NCBI RefSeq assembly: GCF_019774615.1
Contig: NZ_CP081496.1
Span: 2,294,001 to 2,358,000 of the forward strand
From: Streptomyces sp. BHT-5-2
GTDB taxonomy: Bacteria > Actinomycetota > Actinomycetes > Streptomycetales > Streptomycetaceae
DNA length: 64,000 bases
Direction: 5' to 3'
Shown here one piece after another: positions 28,764-36,575 of this stretch (positions are counted from its first letter, which is position 1; the number at the start of each line of letters is the position of its first letter). Made by a program: the position numbers and the translations under genes. The notes below the pieces were generated by a model. The model made no database searches. It worked only from the letters and a program-made list of their open reading frames with translations, and was not told the origin of the DNA.

Positions 28764-29981
28764 TCAGCCGGCCTGCCCCGGCCACGGCACCTCGGTGGCC
28801 ACCGGCGCCCCGTAGTCGACGCCGGGCACCGCGAAGCCGTAGAGGCGGTGCACCTCGCGGTGGAACCAGTCGAGGTCGGCGAGCCGGGCGATGTTCTCCG
28901 TGGTGGCCTCCTGCCAGCGCTCGGTGACCGCGGCCTGGACCTCGGGGTCCAGCTCCCAGGTGTCCAGCCGGACCCGGCCCTCGTCGTCGAGGTCGAGCGG
29001 CCGGGCCCCGGTCAGCCGGTCCCACAGGTCGGCGAGCTGGGCGGTCGGCGGCGCCAGCCGCTCGCCGAGGACGCCGCGCAGCAGCCCGACGTAGAGCGCG
29101 ATGCCGGGGATGGCCGTGGAGGACTGGGTGACCGCGGCGCCGTTGACGGACGTCACCGCGCGCCCGCCGACCAGCTCGGACAGCCGCTTGTCGAGCACGC
29201 GGGCGGTGCCCTCCAGGTGGGCCTTGGCGGCGCCGATGGTGCCCTTGCGGTAGATCCCCTCGGTCAGCGTCGAGCCGATGTAGGAGAGCGCGGCGGTGCT
29301 GAAGCCCTCGGCGAGCAGGCCGCGGCCGGCCAGGTGGTCGATCCAGCGCTCCCAGTCGGCGCCGCCCATCACCGCCACGGTCTGCGCGATGTCCTCCTCG
29401 GCGGCCGGCGCGGACTCCACCTCCTTGACCTCGGGCGCGCCCTCGTCGTCGAAGACCAGCGTCCTGGTGCGGGACGGCGCGCCGATCGGCTGGAGGACCG
29501 AGGCGTAGGTCGTGCCGGTCTCCGGGTCGGTACGCCGAGGCGCGGCCACCGAGTAGATCAAGTGGTCCAGCTTGCCGCCGAACCGCTCCGCCAGCAGGTC
29601 GGCCACCTGGTCCTTGACCTCGTCGGAGAACGCGTCCCCGTTGACGAAGACCATGTCCCGCCCGGCCTCGCGGGCCAGTTCGGCGGTGGCGGCGGTGCGG
29701 TACCAGCCGGCGGTGGCGGTGCGCCGGGCGGTGGCCGGCTTCTCGAAGCAGACGCCGATGCCCCGGATCCCGGCGCGCTTCAGACCGGCCAGGGTGGCGG
29801 CCAGCCCGTAGCCGGCGGACGAGCCGATGACGAGGGCCACCGGGCCGTCGGCGGGCGGCGCCGCGGCCGGCGCGGGCACGGCCTCCCACATGTCGGAGAC
29901 CAGCTGCCGGCACCCGGCGGGGTGGGAGTCGAGGAAGAGGAACCCGCGGCTGCGGGGGCGGTCGATCACGCGATCGGTCAC
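28764..29981 (-). CDS. fabV: FabV-type trans-2-enoyl-CoA/ACP reductase
   Basis: 405 residues. NAD(P)H-dependent reduction of trans-2-enoyl thioesters, the final step of fatty-acid elongation. Signatures: VIDRPRSRGFLFLDSHPAGC at the N-terminus, the Rossmann segment VALVIGSSAGYGLAATLAG, VFVNGDAFSDEVKDQV, LIYSVAAPRRTDP, and the catalytic Y-x8-K in YRKGTIGAAK. FabV enzymes are typically insensitive to triclosan. The GTG at 29981 is preceded by AAGGA at 6 bp; the longer frame to 30125 is not conserved. It stands alone, divergent from the protease. Confidence 0.93.
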   Translation of the reverse strand: MTDRVIDRPRSRGFLFLDSHPAGCRQLVSDMWEAVPAPAAAPPADGPVALVIGSSAGYGLAATLAGLKRAGIRGIGVCFEKPATARRTATAGWYRTAATAELAREAGRDMVFVNGDAFSDEVKDQVADLLAERFGGKLDHLIYSVAAPRRTDPETGTTYASVLQPIGAPSRTRTLVFDDEGAPEVKEVESAPAAEEDIAQTVAVMGGADWERWIDHLAGRGLLAEGFSTAALSYIGSTLTEGIYRKGTIGAAKAHLEGTARVLDKRLSELVGGRAVTSVNGAAVTQSSTAIPGIALYVGLLRGVLGERLAPPTAQLADLWDRLTGARPLDLDDEGRVRLDTWELDPEVQAAVTERWQEATTENIARLADLDWFHREVHRLYGFAVPGVDYGAPVATEVPWPGQAG

Positions 29982-30161
29982 GTTCGGGTCCTTGGGACGG
30001 TTCGGACAGGACACCACTGATTGTCCCGATCTTTTTCGCGGCCACGGCCCCCGGCCCCGCCTGGCGCGGCGGACCGGCATAGTAGAGCGCGGCCCGGCGC
30101 CCCAGCAGGGGCATGACAGCCGCACGGGGGGCGCACCGACGTATCAGGGGGGACCTGCACC

Positions 30162-31439
30162 ATGCCAGCAGCCACACCACCGGAACCGGCCGGCCCGCCG
30201 GAACCGTCCGACCCGCACGAACCGTTCGCCCCACGCGCCTCTGACGGGCCGCCGGGGGCACCGTCGCCACGGCGGCGCACCCGCCCCCGGGCCCTCCGCC
30301 GTACCTCCCTCGCCGCCGCGGCGGCCGCCCTCCTGCTCGCCGCCGCGACCGCCTGCGGCCCCGACGGCAACACCGCTTCGGGCAGCGGGAGTTCGGCCGC
30401 CGGCGACCGGAAGACCGGCGCCGGCCACCTGCCCGACGGGGCGCCGACCAGCCTCGACGACCTCAAGAAGTGGAAGGACGGCGGCTGGAAGAACTGGGAC
30501 AAGTGGGCGCACAAGGCCCAGGACTTCGCCAACCCGATCATCAAGGACCACTGGAAGGCGGACCGGCTGGCCCAGGCCAAGGCCGCACCGGAACTCGGCG
30601 TCCAGGCCGGTACGGCGGTCGACGGCGACGGCGCCACCGACCCCGAGCCCCGCCCCGTCACCGCCCAGGAGGTCGACCGCCCCTACCACCGCCACATGGC
30701 CCCGGTCGGGAAGATCTTCTTCGACAGCCCCAAGGGCCCGATGGTCTGCTCCGGCACCATCGTCGAGGACCCCGCGCACCCGGGGAAGTCCAACCTCGTG
30801 TGGACCGCGGGCCACTGCGTCCACTCCGGCCGGCAGGGCGGCTGGATGCGCAACATCGTCTTCGTGCCCTCGTACAACGACCAGGGCGTGCCGATGAGCC
30901 AGGTCGGCACCAGCCCCACCGAGCAGGTCACCCCGTACGGCCGTTTCTGGGCCGACTGGATCAGCACCTCCGGCGAGTGGATCGACATGGGCAGCTCGGC
31001 GTCCGGCAACGCCGGTTCCGCGTACGACTTCGCGGTGCTGCACGTGCGGCCGGAGTACGGCGGCGGAAAGTCCCTCCAGGAGACCGTCGGCGCGGCCGCC
31101 CAGGTCTGGTTCAACGCCCCGCACGCCGACGGGATCAGCTCGGTCAAGGCGTTCGGCTACCCGGCCGCACCGCCCTACGACGGCGCCCGGATGATGGCCT
31201 GCCTCGACCGTCCCGGCCGCCTCACCATGCAACAGGGCACGCCCGCCATGGACCGCATCGGCTGCACCATGACCGGCGGCACGTCCGGCGGCGGCTGGTT
31301 CGTCAGCCGCAACGGCAGACTCGCCCTGATCTCCAACACCTCGATCAGCTCCAACGCCCACACCTGGCTGGCCGGCCCCTACTTGGGCCCGGAGGCGGAG
31401 CGTGTCTTCGACACGGTGAGCCGAAAGTTCGCGGGGTAG
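30162..31439 (+). CDS. Secreted trypsin-like serine protease (possible lipoprotein)
   Basis: 425 residues. Long polar N-terminus, then a signal with RRRTRPRALRRTSLAAAAAA and a candidate lipobox ATAC near residue 65. The S1-fold catalytic triad is visible: His in LVWTAGHCVHSG, Asp in AYDFAVLHV, and Ser in GGTSGGGWF. Cysteines sit where trypsin-fold disulfides are expected (VCSGTIVED / GHC; MACLDRP / IGCTM). The linker (about residues 80-150) is rich in Trp/Lys/Asp (LKKWKDGGWKNWDKWAHKA). It is preceded by GGGGGGACC. Related Streptomyces proteins are secreted trypsin-like peptidases of unknown substrate. Confidence 0.88.
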   Translation: MPAATPPEPAGPPEPSDPHEPFAPRASDGPPGAPSPRRRTRPRALRRTSLAAAAAALLLAAATACGPDGNTASGSGSSAAGDRKTGAGHLPDGAPTSLDDLKKWKDGGWKNWDKWAHKAQDFANPIIKDHWKADRLAQAKAAPELGVQAGTAVDGDGATDPEPRPVTAQEVDRPYHRHMAPVGKIFFDSPKGPMVCSGTIVEDPAHPGKSNLVWTAGHCVHSGRQGGWMRNIVFVPSYNDQGVPMSQVGTSPTEQVTPYGRFWADWISTSGEWIDMGSSASGNAGSAYDFAVLHVRPEYGGGKSLQETVGAAAQVWFNAPHADGISSVKAFGYPAAPPYDGARMMACLDRPGRLTMQQGTPAMDRIGCTMTGGTSGGGWFVSRNGRLALISNTSISSNAHTWLAGPYLGPEAERVFDTVSRKFAG

Positions 31440-31450
31440 TAGGCGACGGT

Positions 31451-31478
31451 CCCCGGCCCGCATCGAGTGGGGCCGGGG
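31451..31478. terminator. Terminator between protease and DUF397 gene
   Basis: Arms CCCCGGCCC / GGGCCGGGG (9 bp, perfect) with a 10-base loop, between two convergent genes. Confidence 0.7.
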
Positions 31479-31489
31479 GCTCGCGTGCG

Positions 31490-31690
31490 TCAGACGCGGT
31501 CGCAGCCGCCCTTCAGCGACTGGGTGAACGCGCCCCAGGCGTCGGCGGTGAAGGCGAGGTGGGGCCCGGCGGGGTTCTTGCTGTCGCGGATGGCGCGGCC
31601 GCCGGTGGATATGGAGGCGATCTCCACGCAGTTGCCGTCCTGCGTCGAGTAGGAGGACTTCCGGTACGTGCCGATCAGTTCAGGCTTCAT
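31490..31690 (-). CDS. DUF397 protein of a WhiJ-like locus
   Basis: 66 residues with the DUF397 pattern: TYRKSSYSTQDGNCVEIA, the IRDSKNPAGPHLAFTADAW centre and the C-terminal WGAFTQSLKGG. In Streptomyces these small proteins are paired with XRE/DUF5753 regulators (for example the whiJ and abaA-type loci) and modulate the regulator, possibly as antitoxin- or antagonist-like partners. Its ATG overlaps the stop of the regulator gene by 4 bp (31687-31690), so the two are translationally coupled. Confidence 0.93.
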   Translation of the reverse strand: MKPELIGTYRKSSYSTQDGNCVEIASISTGGRAIRDSKNPAGPHLAFTADAWGAFTQSLKGGCDRV

Positions 31691-32565
31691 GCTTTCACTT
31701 CCTCGTACGGCATTCCGTCTTCAAGGAGCTCCCGGATGCGCTCAGCGCTGTTGTCCGGTGGCAGTGCCGCTGAGCGTAGCTGGTCGAAGACGTTGACATA
31801 GCGGGCAAGATCTTCAGGCGCTTCTACAACATTGGCGTGCGCGGGAGTGTCAAGTGTCACTGCTTCCACAATCGCTTCTTCCCCGAACGAGAAGGCGGCG
31901 AAGCCACTCGACATGCCGGCAATCAGACTTGCGGATGCTGGGAGGATCTGAATGGTGATGTTCTGCCGCCTCCCAACTTCCAGAAGGTGCGTCAGCTGAC
32001 CAACATTCACACGAGGTTGGGAGTGCAATGCGGTGAGGGCCGGCTCCCAGATGATCGCCGTGAAGGAAGCTCCGCCTGCCTCGATCTGCCGTTGCCGCTC
32101 CTGGCGGAGTTTCGTCAGCTCGACAACCTCTTCGGGCGGGACCGACCTCGGCCCAACGGTGATGACGGCTTCGGTGTACTCGGGAGTCTGCAACAGCCCC
32201 GGAACGAGGACGGGTTCCCAGGCCCTGATGCACGTTGCCTCGTTTTCGAGGGCAATGTGATCCACATGGCCGGGTTGGATCGCGGCTTGGTAATCGATCC
32301 ACCAACCCCGCTCGTTGCTCTTCCGAGCCCATTCGAGCAGCTTGGTTCGCTCCGCTGGATCCTCCACGCCATACAGATCCAGGAGCGTGCGGACCTCCAA
32401 GCCTGACGCGGACGTATGCCCGCTCTCCAGGCGACTGATCTTGGAAACGGACTTCGTGATCGCCTCGGCGGCGTCCGGTTGATCCAAGCCGGCAGTCTCG
32501 CGATAGCGCCTCATTGCGTTGCCGAGCCTACGGCTGCGTACCGTCGGCCTCCCACCTGCGGGCAT
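31687..32565 (-). CDS. XRE-family regulator with DUF5753 ligand-type domain (WhiJ-like)
   Basis: 292 residues. N-terminal helix-turn-helix: LGNAMRRYRETAGLDQPDAA and TKSVSKISRLESGHTS. The C-terminal DUF5753 domain (~100-280) shows PVLVPGLLQTPEYTEAVI, LRQERQRQIE and FTAIIWEPAL. Such proteins act as DNA-binding switches for development and secondary metabolism. A divergent promoter (32566-32775) is shared with the ATPase gene and carries repeated CTTGC words likely to be its operator. GC content in this gene is lower than in the core genes around it. Confidence 0.93.
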   Translation of the reverse strand: MPAGGRPTVRSRRLGNAMRRYRETAGLDQPDAAEAITKSVSKISRLESGHTSASGLEVRTLLDLYGVEDPAERTKLLEWARKSNERGWWIDYQAAIQPGHVDHIALENEATCIRAWEPVLVPGLLQTPEYTEAVITVGPRSVPPEEVVELTKLRQERQRQIEAGGASFTAIIWEPALTALHSQPRVNVGQLTHLLEVGRRQNITIQILPASASLIAGMSSGFAAFSFGEEAIVEAVTLDTPAHANVVEAPEDLARYVNVFDQLRSAALPPDNSAERIRELLEDGMPYEEVKA

Positions 32566-32646
32566 GAGCCCCTCCCTTCAACGACCGCCTCAACATGCAC
32601 CGTTGAGTAGTAACGGATCCAGTCTGCACGCTTACACACAGCAACG

Positions 32647-32680
32647 GCAAGCTTGCATGGCCAAAGCTTGCAAACTTGCG
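32647..32680. promoter_or_regulatory. CTTGC repeat operator candidate in the WhiJ-like divergent promoter
   Basis: GCAAGCTTGC (32647-32656) is a perfect 10-bp palindrome. CTTGC recurs at 32652, 32667 and 32675, the last two as CTTGCAAACTTGC. The cluster lies midway between the regulator and ATPase starts, where an autoregulating XRE protein would bind. The assignment is inference from position and repetition. Confidence 0.5.
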
Positions 32681-32775
32681 AGCCCGCGCCCTAGCGTGAG
32701 CATCGTCACTCAACGCGCGCACCGTGGTGCGCTGAGTAGTGGCGCCGCTCCGTCATGCGCACCAAGGGGATGGCC

Positions 32776-33231
32776 ATGTCCGCACGCGCCCGGTTCGTAG
32801 CAACTTCGACCATCACCCCCGTAGTCGGCTATCGACTTCCGGCCGACGTGCGCAGCGTCGGGTGGGCTCGTAGGGAGCTGCGGCGGCAGCTGCGCGCATG
32901 GCGCGTCGGGGGTGAAGTCGCCGCGAACGCCGAGCTGTTGGTGTCCGAGCTGGTCACCAACGCGGTGCGGGCGCACGCCGCGTGGGCCGTCCCCGCGCCC
33001 GCGATCGGAGTCCGGTTCACGCTGTCGGGCGACCGGCTGCGGCTGGAGGTGCGCGACGTGAGTGACGGGGTGCCAGTGATCAACGAGGCGAAGGGGAATG
33101 GGGAGGTATCGGAATGTGGTCGTGGGTTGATGCTCGTGAACGCCTTGGCAAGTGGCTGGGGCGTGGAGTGGGGCGTCACCGGAAAGGTGGTGTGGGCGGA
33201 GCTGATGCCGCCCGCCCCGGGGACGTCGTGA
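32776..33231 (+). CDS. HATPase_c_2 anti-sigma-type ATP-binding protein
   Basis: About 151 residues. GHKL-type ATPase motifs: the N-box ELLVSELVTNAVRAH, the D-box-like [14 protein letters not shown] and the G-box CGRGLMLVNALASGWGV. Streptomyces encode dozens of these RsbW/SpoIIAB-like proteins next to XRE/DUF397 genes; most have no known sigma partner. The ATG at 32776 has AAGGGG at 6 bp; in-frame ATGs at 32755 and 32770 are alternatives. The stop overlaps the next gene start (GTGA). Confidence 0.9.
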   Translation: MSARARFVATSTITPVVGYRLPADVRSVGWARRELRRQLRAWRVGGEVAANAELLVSELVTNAVRAHAAWAVPAPAIGVRFTLSGDRLRLEVRDVSDGVPVINEAKGNGEVSECGRGLMLVNALASGWGVEWGVTGKVVWAELMPPAPGTS

Positions 33232-33602
33232 GCGTCATGGGGGAAGTGGCCGTCTATCGAGCGGAGTTGGTCGTCCATCGGCCGTCCGGGGCGGCGATCG
33301 ACCTCGGGGGCGTGGTGTCGTACTCGCCGCGCCGGGCGGCGCGATGGGTGCGGACGCGTGCCGAGCAGGTCGCGCAGCAGTTAGGGGTGCCGGACGGCGC
33401 GGGGGCGTGGGGCTGGCTCGGCGAGCGGGGCGACTTCGACCGGGCGGTGGCGGCGCTGGTGGCCGGAACTCCCGTCGCGCTGACCGTCGTTGACGCCGAA
33501 GGGTGCGCGTACGCGCTCGTGGCCCGGCCCGGCGGCCGGGGCGTCGGCGCGTTCGGGAGCGGCACGCCGCGGGGGCGGGAGGCGACGTGGCTGGCGGCGT
33601 GA
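33228..33602 (+). CDS. Hypothetical protein with a TTA codon
   Basis: 124 residues from GTG 33228, overlapping the ATPase stop by 4 bp. Content: YRAELVVHRPSGAAIDLGGV, YSPRRAARWVRTRAEQVAQQ, WLGERGDFDRAVAALVAGTP and a C-terminal glycine-rich tail. I recognise no family. It has one in-frame TTA leucine codon at 33381-33383, rare in Streptomyces, which makes full translation depend on the bldA tRNA and thus on developmental stage. The stop overlaps the next start by 4 bp. Confidence 0.75.
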   Translation: MSVMGEVAVYRAELVVHRPSGAAIDLGGVVSYSPRRAARWVRTRAEQVAQQLGVPDGAGAWGWLGERGDFDRAVAALVAGTPVALTVVDAEGCAYALVARPGGRGVGAFGSGTPRGREATWLAA

Positions 33603-34009
33603 GGCGCCCGGACGGGGCGGGAGGGGTGCACCGGCCGCAGGCGGGGGCGGCCTCGCCGGGAATCCGGGCCGCACCGGGGATCTGGTGCGAGCGGACGGTG
33701 TACCGGTCCGTGCACGCGGACGAGGTGGAGTCCTGGACGTTCCTCGCGATCGGCACCCCGCTGCGGGCCGTGGGGGCGATCGTCGCGGACGCCCGGAGAC
33801 TGGCCGCCGGGCTGCCGGGGCGGGCGCGCGAACGGGCGTTGCGCGGGGTGGCCGCCGAGGAACGGGTGGCGGCGGTGGCCGCGCTGCACCGGGGCGAGCC
33901 CTGCGGACTGGCGCTGAGCTGCGCCGGAACGTGGGTCGAGTGGTCGGCGACGCCGGTGCTCTTCCTGCCCGTCCTGCCTGTCCTGCCCGTCGGGCCGGCC
34001 CCGCGGTGA
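33599..34009 (+). CDS. Hypothetical protein, last gene of the WhiJ-like operon
   Basis: 136 residues from GTG 33599 (GTGA overlap with the gene before). Visible features: APGIWCERTVYRSVHADEVE, FLAIGTPLRAVGAIVADARR, ERALRGVAAEERVAAVAALH, and GTWVEWSATPVLFLPVLP at the end. No family recognised. The chain of 4-bp overlaps (ATPase - 33228 - 33599) means the three are produced together. The C-terminal LPVLPVLPV could be a hydrophobic tail. Confidence 0.65.
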   Translation: MRRPDGAGGVHRPQAGAASPGIRAAPGIWCERTVYRSVHADEVESWTFLAIGTPLRAVGAIVADARRLAAGLPGRARERALRGVAAEERVAAVAALHRGEPCGLALSCAGTWVEWSATPVLFLPVLPVLPVGPAPR

Positions 34010-34105
34010 TCGCTCGGGCGCGGGTCGGGGACACCCCGGAGCCCGATCTCCCCCATCGCGGATACTGGCAGGGCAAGGCTCCCCCGCAGTAGAGGACACC
34101 GCCCC

Positions 34106-34369
34106 ATGAAGCTCAGCCGTCCCGTCTCCTGGTTCCTGCTCGCCTTCGGCGCCTGGTCCTGGGTGGTGTGGGTCACCTTCGTCAAGAACCTGATCAAGGA
34201 CGCGAGCGGTCTGGCCTTCGACCACGGGAACCCCACCGCGTACTTCTGGATCCATCTCGCCCTCGCCATCACCTCGTTCCTCCTGGGCACCGCCATCGGC
34301 GTCCTCGGCTTCCGGGGCCTTCGCGCACTGCGCCGTGAGGCGGCACGGGGCGCGGCGGCGGAGAGCTGA
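34106..34369 (+). CDS. SCO4848-family small membrane protein
   Basis: 87 residues with two transmembrane helices: VSWFLLAFGAWSWVVWVTFV and IHLALAITSFLLGTAIGVLG, joined by KNLIKDASGLAFDHGNPTAY. The Trp/Phe pattern and the loop match the conserved actinobacterial SCO4848-like family; function unknown. It has its own start, after a gap of ~100 bp from the hypothetical operon. Confidence 0.85.
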   Translation: MKLSRPVSWFLLAFGAWSWVVWVTFVKNLIKDASGLAFDHGNPTAYFWIHLALAITSFLLGTAIGVLGFRGLRALRREAARGAAAES

Positions 34370-34482
34370 GGGGGACGCGCCCGACGCCCTTGCCGCCGGG
34401 CGGCCCCCGTCGCGGGACGGGAGCCGCTGCGGGAGGGCCGTGAGCTATCACCGCCCCGAGAAGGCGCGCGACCGTCAGTGGC

Positions 34483-34677
34483 TCACTTGCTCTCGCCGCC
34501 GCTGGGCTGCGGAGCCGGATCGCGGGGCGCCTCCGGAGGCATGGGCCCGCCGTCGTGCTTCCCGCCGTCGTTCTCGGCGACGACCTCCAGATCCCGTGGG
34601 TGCCGGAACGGGATGCCGGGCCAGCCTTCGGCGTCGCGTGGACGCGTATCCATCGTCTCGACCGCCGCACTGCTCAT
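34483..34677 (-). CDS. Small hydrophilic protein, last gene of the second XRE locus
   Basis: 64 residues from ATG 34677, which has AAAGGAAG at 7 bp; the in-frame ATG at 34695 is less well placed. The N-terminal part (SAAVETMDTRPRDAEGWPGI) is followed by PFRHPRDLEVV and a proline/glycine-rich, charged C-terminus (GGPMPPEAPRDPAPQPSGGE). It looks disordered and is not a recognisable RiPP precursor. It lies downstream of the cysteine mini-protein and may share its transcript. Confidence 0.55.
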   Translation of the reverse strand: MSSAAVETMDTRPRDAEGWPGIPFRHPRDLEVVAENDGGKHDGGPMPPEAPRDPAPQPSGGESK

Positions 34678-34728
34678 CTTTCGACTTCCTTTCATGTCGA
34701 TCCAGCCGGGGTTGCCTGGCCATGGCCG

Positions 34729-34950
34729 TCACCTTGGGCACGTGCCGGTGTGCCGGTAGATCACCACGGGCGACTCTGAGGCGCGTTCGATCTGACCTCG
34801 GAGAGTTAGCTCGAACGTCCGGATCGGCTCCGCGCAAACGGAGCACCGCTGCCCCTTGGGCGCGTAGGTGGGGTACTCCCAATTTCCCTCAGATGTTTCC
34901 GAGCTGCTGGCTATTTCTTGTGCCTCCCCAGTTGTTCCGTGAGGCATCAA
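34729..34950 (-). CDS. Small cysteine-containing (zinc-finger-like) protein
   Basis: 73 residues. APKGQRCSVCAEPIRTFELT carries a Cys-x2-Cys pair, and the C-terminus ends IYRHTGTCPR with a His-x3-Cys, together a plausible single zinc site. The N-terminus (MMPHGTTGEAQEIASSSETS) is polar. No family recognised. It is located between an AT-rich hairpin (34980-35003) and the 64-residue gene, both on the same strand. Confidence 0.6.
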   Translation of the reverse strand: MMPHGTTGEAQEIASSSETSEGNWEYPTYAPKGQRCSVCAEPIRTFELTLRGQIERASESPVVIYRHTGTCPR

Positions 34951-34979
34951 TGGTCCTGCATCAGTGAAGGAAGCGACTG

Positions 34980-35003
34980 CTTTATTCGCGTTGTTGAATA
35001 AAG
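34980..35003. terminator. AT-rich inverted repeat after the XRE gene
   Basis: CTTTATTC-n8-GAATAAAG, perfect 8-bp arms with the loop GCGTTGTT, immediately past the stop of the minus-strand XRE gene. It is strikingly AT-rich for this genome. It could be a terminator, or an operator or attenuator for the mini-protein gene beginning at 34950. Confidence 0.5.
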
Positions 35004-35004
35004 A

Positions 35005-35841
35005 TCACTGGCGGAATGACCACGCCCACGTGGTCAACAGCTGTCGGGCTTCGTCATCGTAGACGGCATGTGCCGCATAGCTGGCGAATCGGTCGAGGAG
35101 TGAACGGATGTCTTTGGGGTCTCGGAAAACGGCAGCCCCGAGATCCGTCTCGATCGTCGCCAGACGGTCGTCGTAAACAGTGAACGTACTCAGCGGCGTG
35201 TTGCTGAATCTCACACCCATCGGAAGAATGCCGAGCCGGATGTTCGACTGCAGGGTCAGTGAGGCCAGTCGGTCAATCTGGAGTGCCATGGCGTCCGGCG
35301 AAACTAATGGGTACCTGATTGCCTGCTCAGTGAGGAGAAAAGCAAAGCGCTTGGAGTGATCGAGTAGGGCGGCCTGGCGTTCAAGCTTCATGCTGACGGT
35401 CTTGGCCTGTTGTGTCGGCGGGGCATGTGTGATGCTTTCCCGGATGTAATCCGGCGTTGCCAGCAAGCCTGTGGCCATGGACAGCATGAAATATCGGAAG
35501 TCTGTGGTGACCGCCTCCAGGCCGGCCAGCTCCAGTTGCTTCTTGTCCAGCCCTTTTCGGTGCAGGGCCTTGCGGTCCTGCCATTCCGTCTGAGCTATTC
35601 GAGCGATGGCCAGGGCCTCGGCCGCGACGGCGGGGGAGACGCTCAGCCCGCGCAGGATCTGCTCCACGTCCACCAGCGACGGGCGGAGCTTTCCCCCCTC
35701 GATACGACTGATCTTGGACTGGGACATATGGCAACGTGCAGCAAGCCGGACTCCCGAGAGTCCGGCTTGCCTGCGGAGCTGCCTGAGCATGGCCGCCAGC
35801 TCCAGACCGGACCGGCCAAGCCGGTCAGGCTCGATGGCCAC
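35005..35841 (-). CDS. XRE-family regulator with DUF5753 domain, contains a TTA codon
   Basis: 278 residues. HTH: LRQLRRQAGLSGVRLAARCH and MSQSKISRIEGGKLRPSL. DUF5753 region: YFMLSMATGLLATPDYIRES, SMKLERQAALLDHSKRFAFL and NIRLGILPMGVRFSNTPLS. It differs clearly from the regulator at 31687, so it is not a recent duplicate. A TTA leucine codon lies at 35305-35307, so it is probably bldA-dependent. The start overlaps the DUF6879 stop by 17 bp. Confidence 0.92.
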   Translation of the reverse strand: MAIEPDRLGRSGLELAAMLRQLRRQAGLSGVRLAARCHMSQSKISRIEGGKLRPSLVDVEQILRGLSVSPAVAAEALAIARIAQTEWQDRKALHRKGLDKKQLELAGLEAVTTDFRYFMLSMATGLLATPDYIRESITHAPPTQQAKTVSMKLERQAALLDHSKRFAFLLTEQAIRYPLVSPDAMALQIDRLASLTLQSNIRLGILPMGVRFSNTPLSTFTVYDDRLATIETDLGAAVFRDPKDIRSLLDRFASYAAHAVYDDEARQLLTTWAWSFRQ

Positions 35842-36349
35842 CGTTCACGTACTCCTCGAAGGGGACCGCCTCAGCCATCGCGATGCGCTGATATTCGATA
35901 AACGGGGACACGTCGCCTTCGAATACCTCACGATTGATCTGCCGGCCATCCTCCGCATAGTTCATGAACACGACTTCTGTGTGGTCGAACATCCAGAAAT
36001 CCTGGACTCCCGCCAGGGGATTGGGGCGATCGGTCACGTCGAGAATGCGAATGTCGTCCCCTGCCTGGGAATGCGCCTGATAGTAGCGAGCGAACTCGAA
36101 TTGAAGGTAGTCGGAGAGCGGCCGCGTTACGATATGTACCCGGCCGTTGCGCTTCCCCGCCGCCCGCTGACGTGAGACGCGTTCCGTGTATGAGGACGCT
36201 GTGTACGCGTCCAGCGTTTTCCCCTCGCGGAATGCCGCGAAAGCTTCGGCCTCCTGCGGTACGAGGTACTGCGGGAGCGTCTCAAGCCGCCATGCCTCTC
36301 GTTTGATCTCTGCGAACCGACGTCGCCACTCTTCACCATCCAAGAGCAC
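35825..36349 (-). CDS. DUF6879 family protein
   Basis: 174 residues: EWRRRFAEIKREAWRLETLP, YLVPQEAEAFAAFREGK, RVHIVTRPLSDYLQFEFARY, GDDIRILDVTDR and FWMFDHTEVVFMNYAEDGR. This is the DUF6879 pattern found beside XRE/DUF5753 regulators in Streptomyces, where it seems to replace DUF397 as the small partner. Function unknown. It overlaps both neighbours by 17 bp, giving a tightly coupled trio. Confidence 0.85.
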   Translation of the reverse strand: MLLDGEEWRRRFAEIKREAWRLETLPQYLVPQEAEAFAAFREGKTLDAYTASSYTERVSRQRAAGKRNGRVHIVTRPLSDYLQFEFARYYQAHSQAGDDIRILDVTDRPNPLAGVQDFWMFDHTEVVFMNYAEDGRQINREVFEGDVSPFIEYQRIAMAEAVPFEEYVNGGHRA

Positions 36350-36539
36350 GCACGGCCTCCCTCAGCACCTCTTCCGGAATCTCTACCAGGGCCTCACCGG
36401 GCGGCGGTGCGAATGCCTCCGAAATTCCTCCCTGCATGATGAGTGTCCCGTTTTCTGCCCGGTAGACATTCGGACAGTCCTCGCCACCGCAGGTGCCGTT
36501 GCCGTTGCCGGTGAGCCGGGTCAGTTCCTCACGTGGCAT
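36333..36539 (-). CDS. Small protein upstream of DUF6879
   Basis: 68 residues from ATG 36539 (GAGGGGG about 9 bp upstream); a longer start at 36575 is possible. Features: NGNGTCGGEDCPNVYRAENG with a Cys-x4-Cys pair, a beta-like GTLIMQGGISEAF and a helical end [16 protein letters not shown]. No family name recognised, but this kind of protein commonly heads DUF6879/XRE loci. It overlaps the DUF6879 start by 17 bp. Confidence 0.7.
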   Translation of the reverse strand: MPREELTRLTGNGNGTCGGEDCPNVYRAENGTLIMQGGISEAFAPPPGEALVEIPEEVLREAVRALGW

Positions 36540-36575
36540 GCCGAAACCCCCTCGCTTCTGGCCCTGGTGGGCCAA

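Noticed and set aside
34483..34677. RiPP precursor peptide
   Set aside because: No leader/core pattern, no cysteine or Ser/Thr-rich core, and no modifying enzyme nearby.
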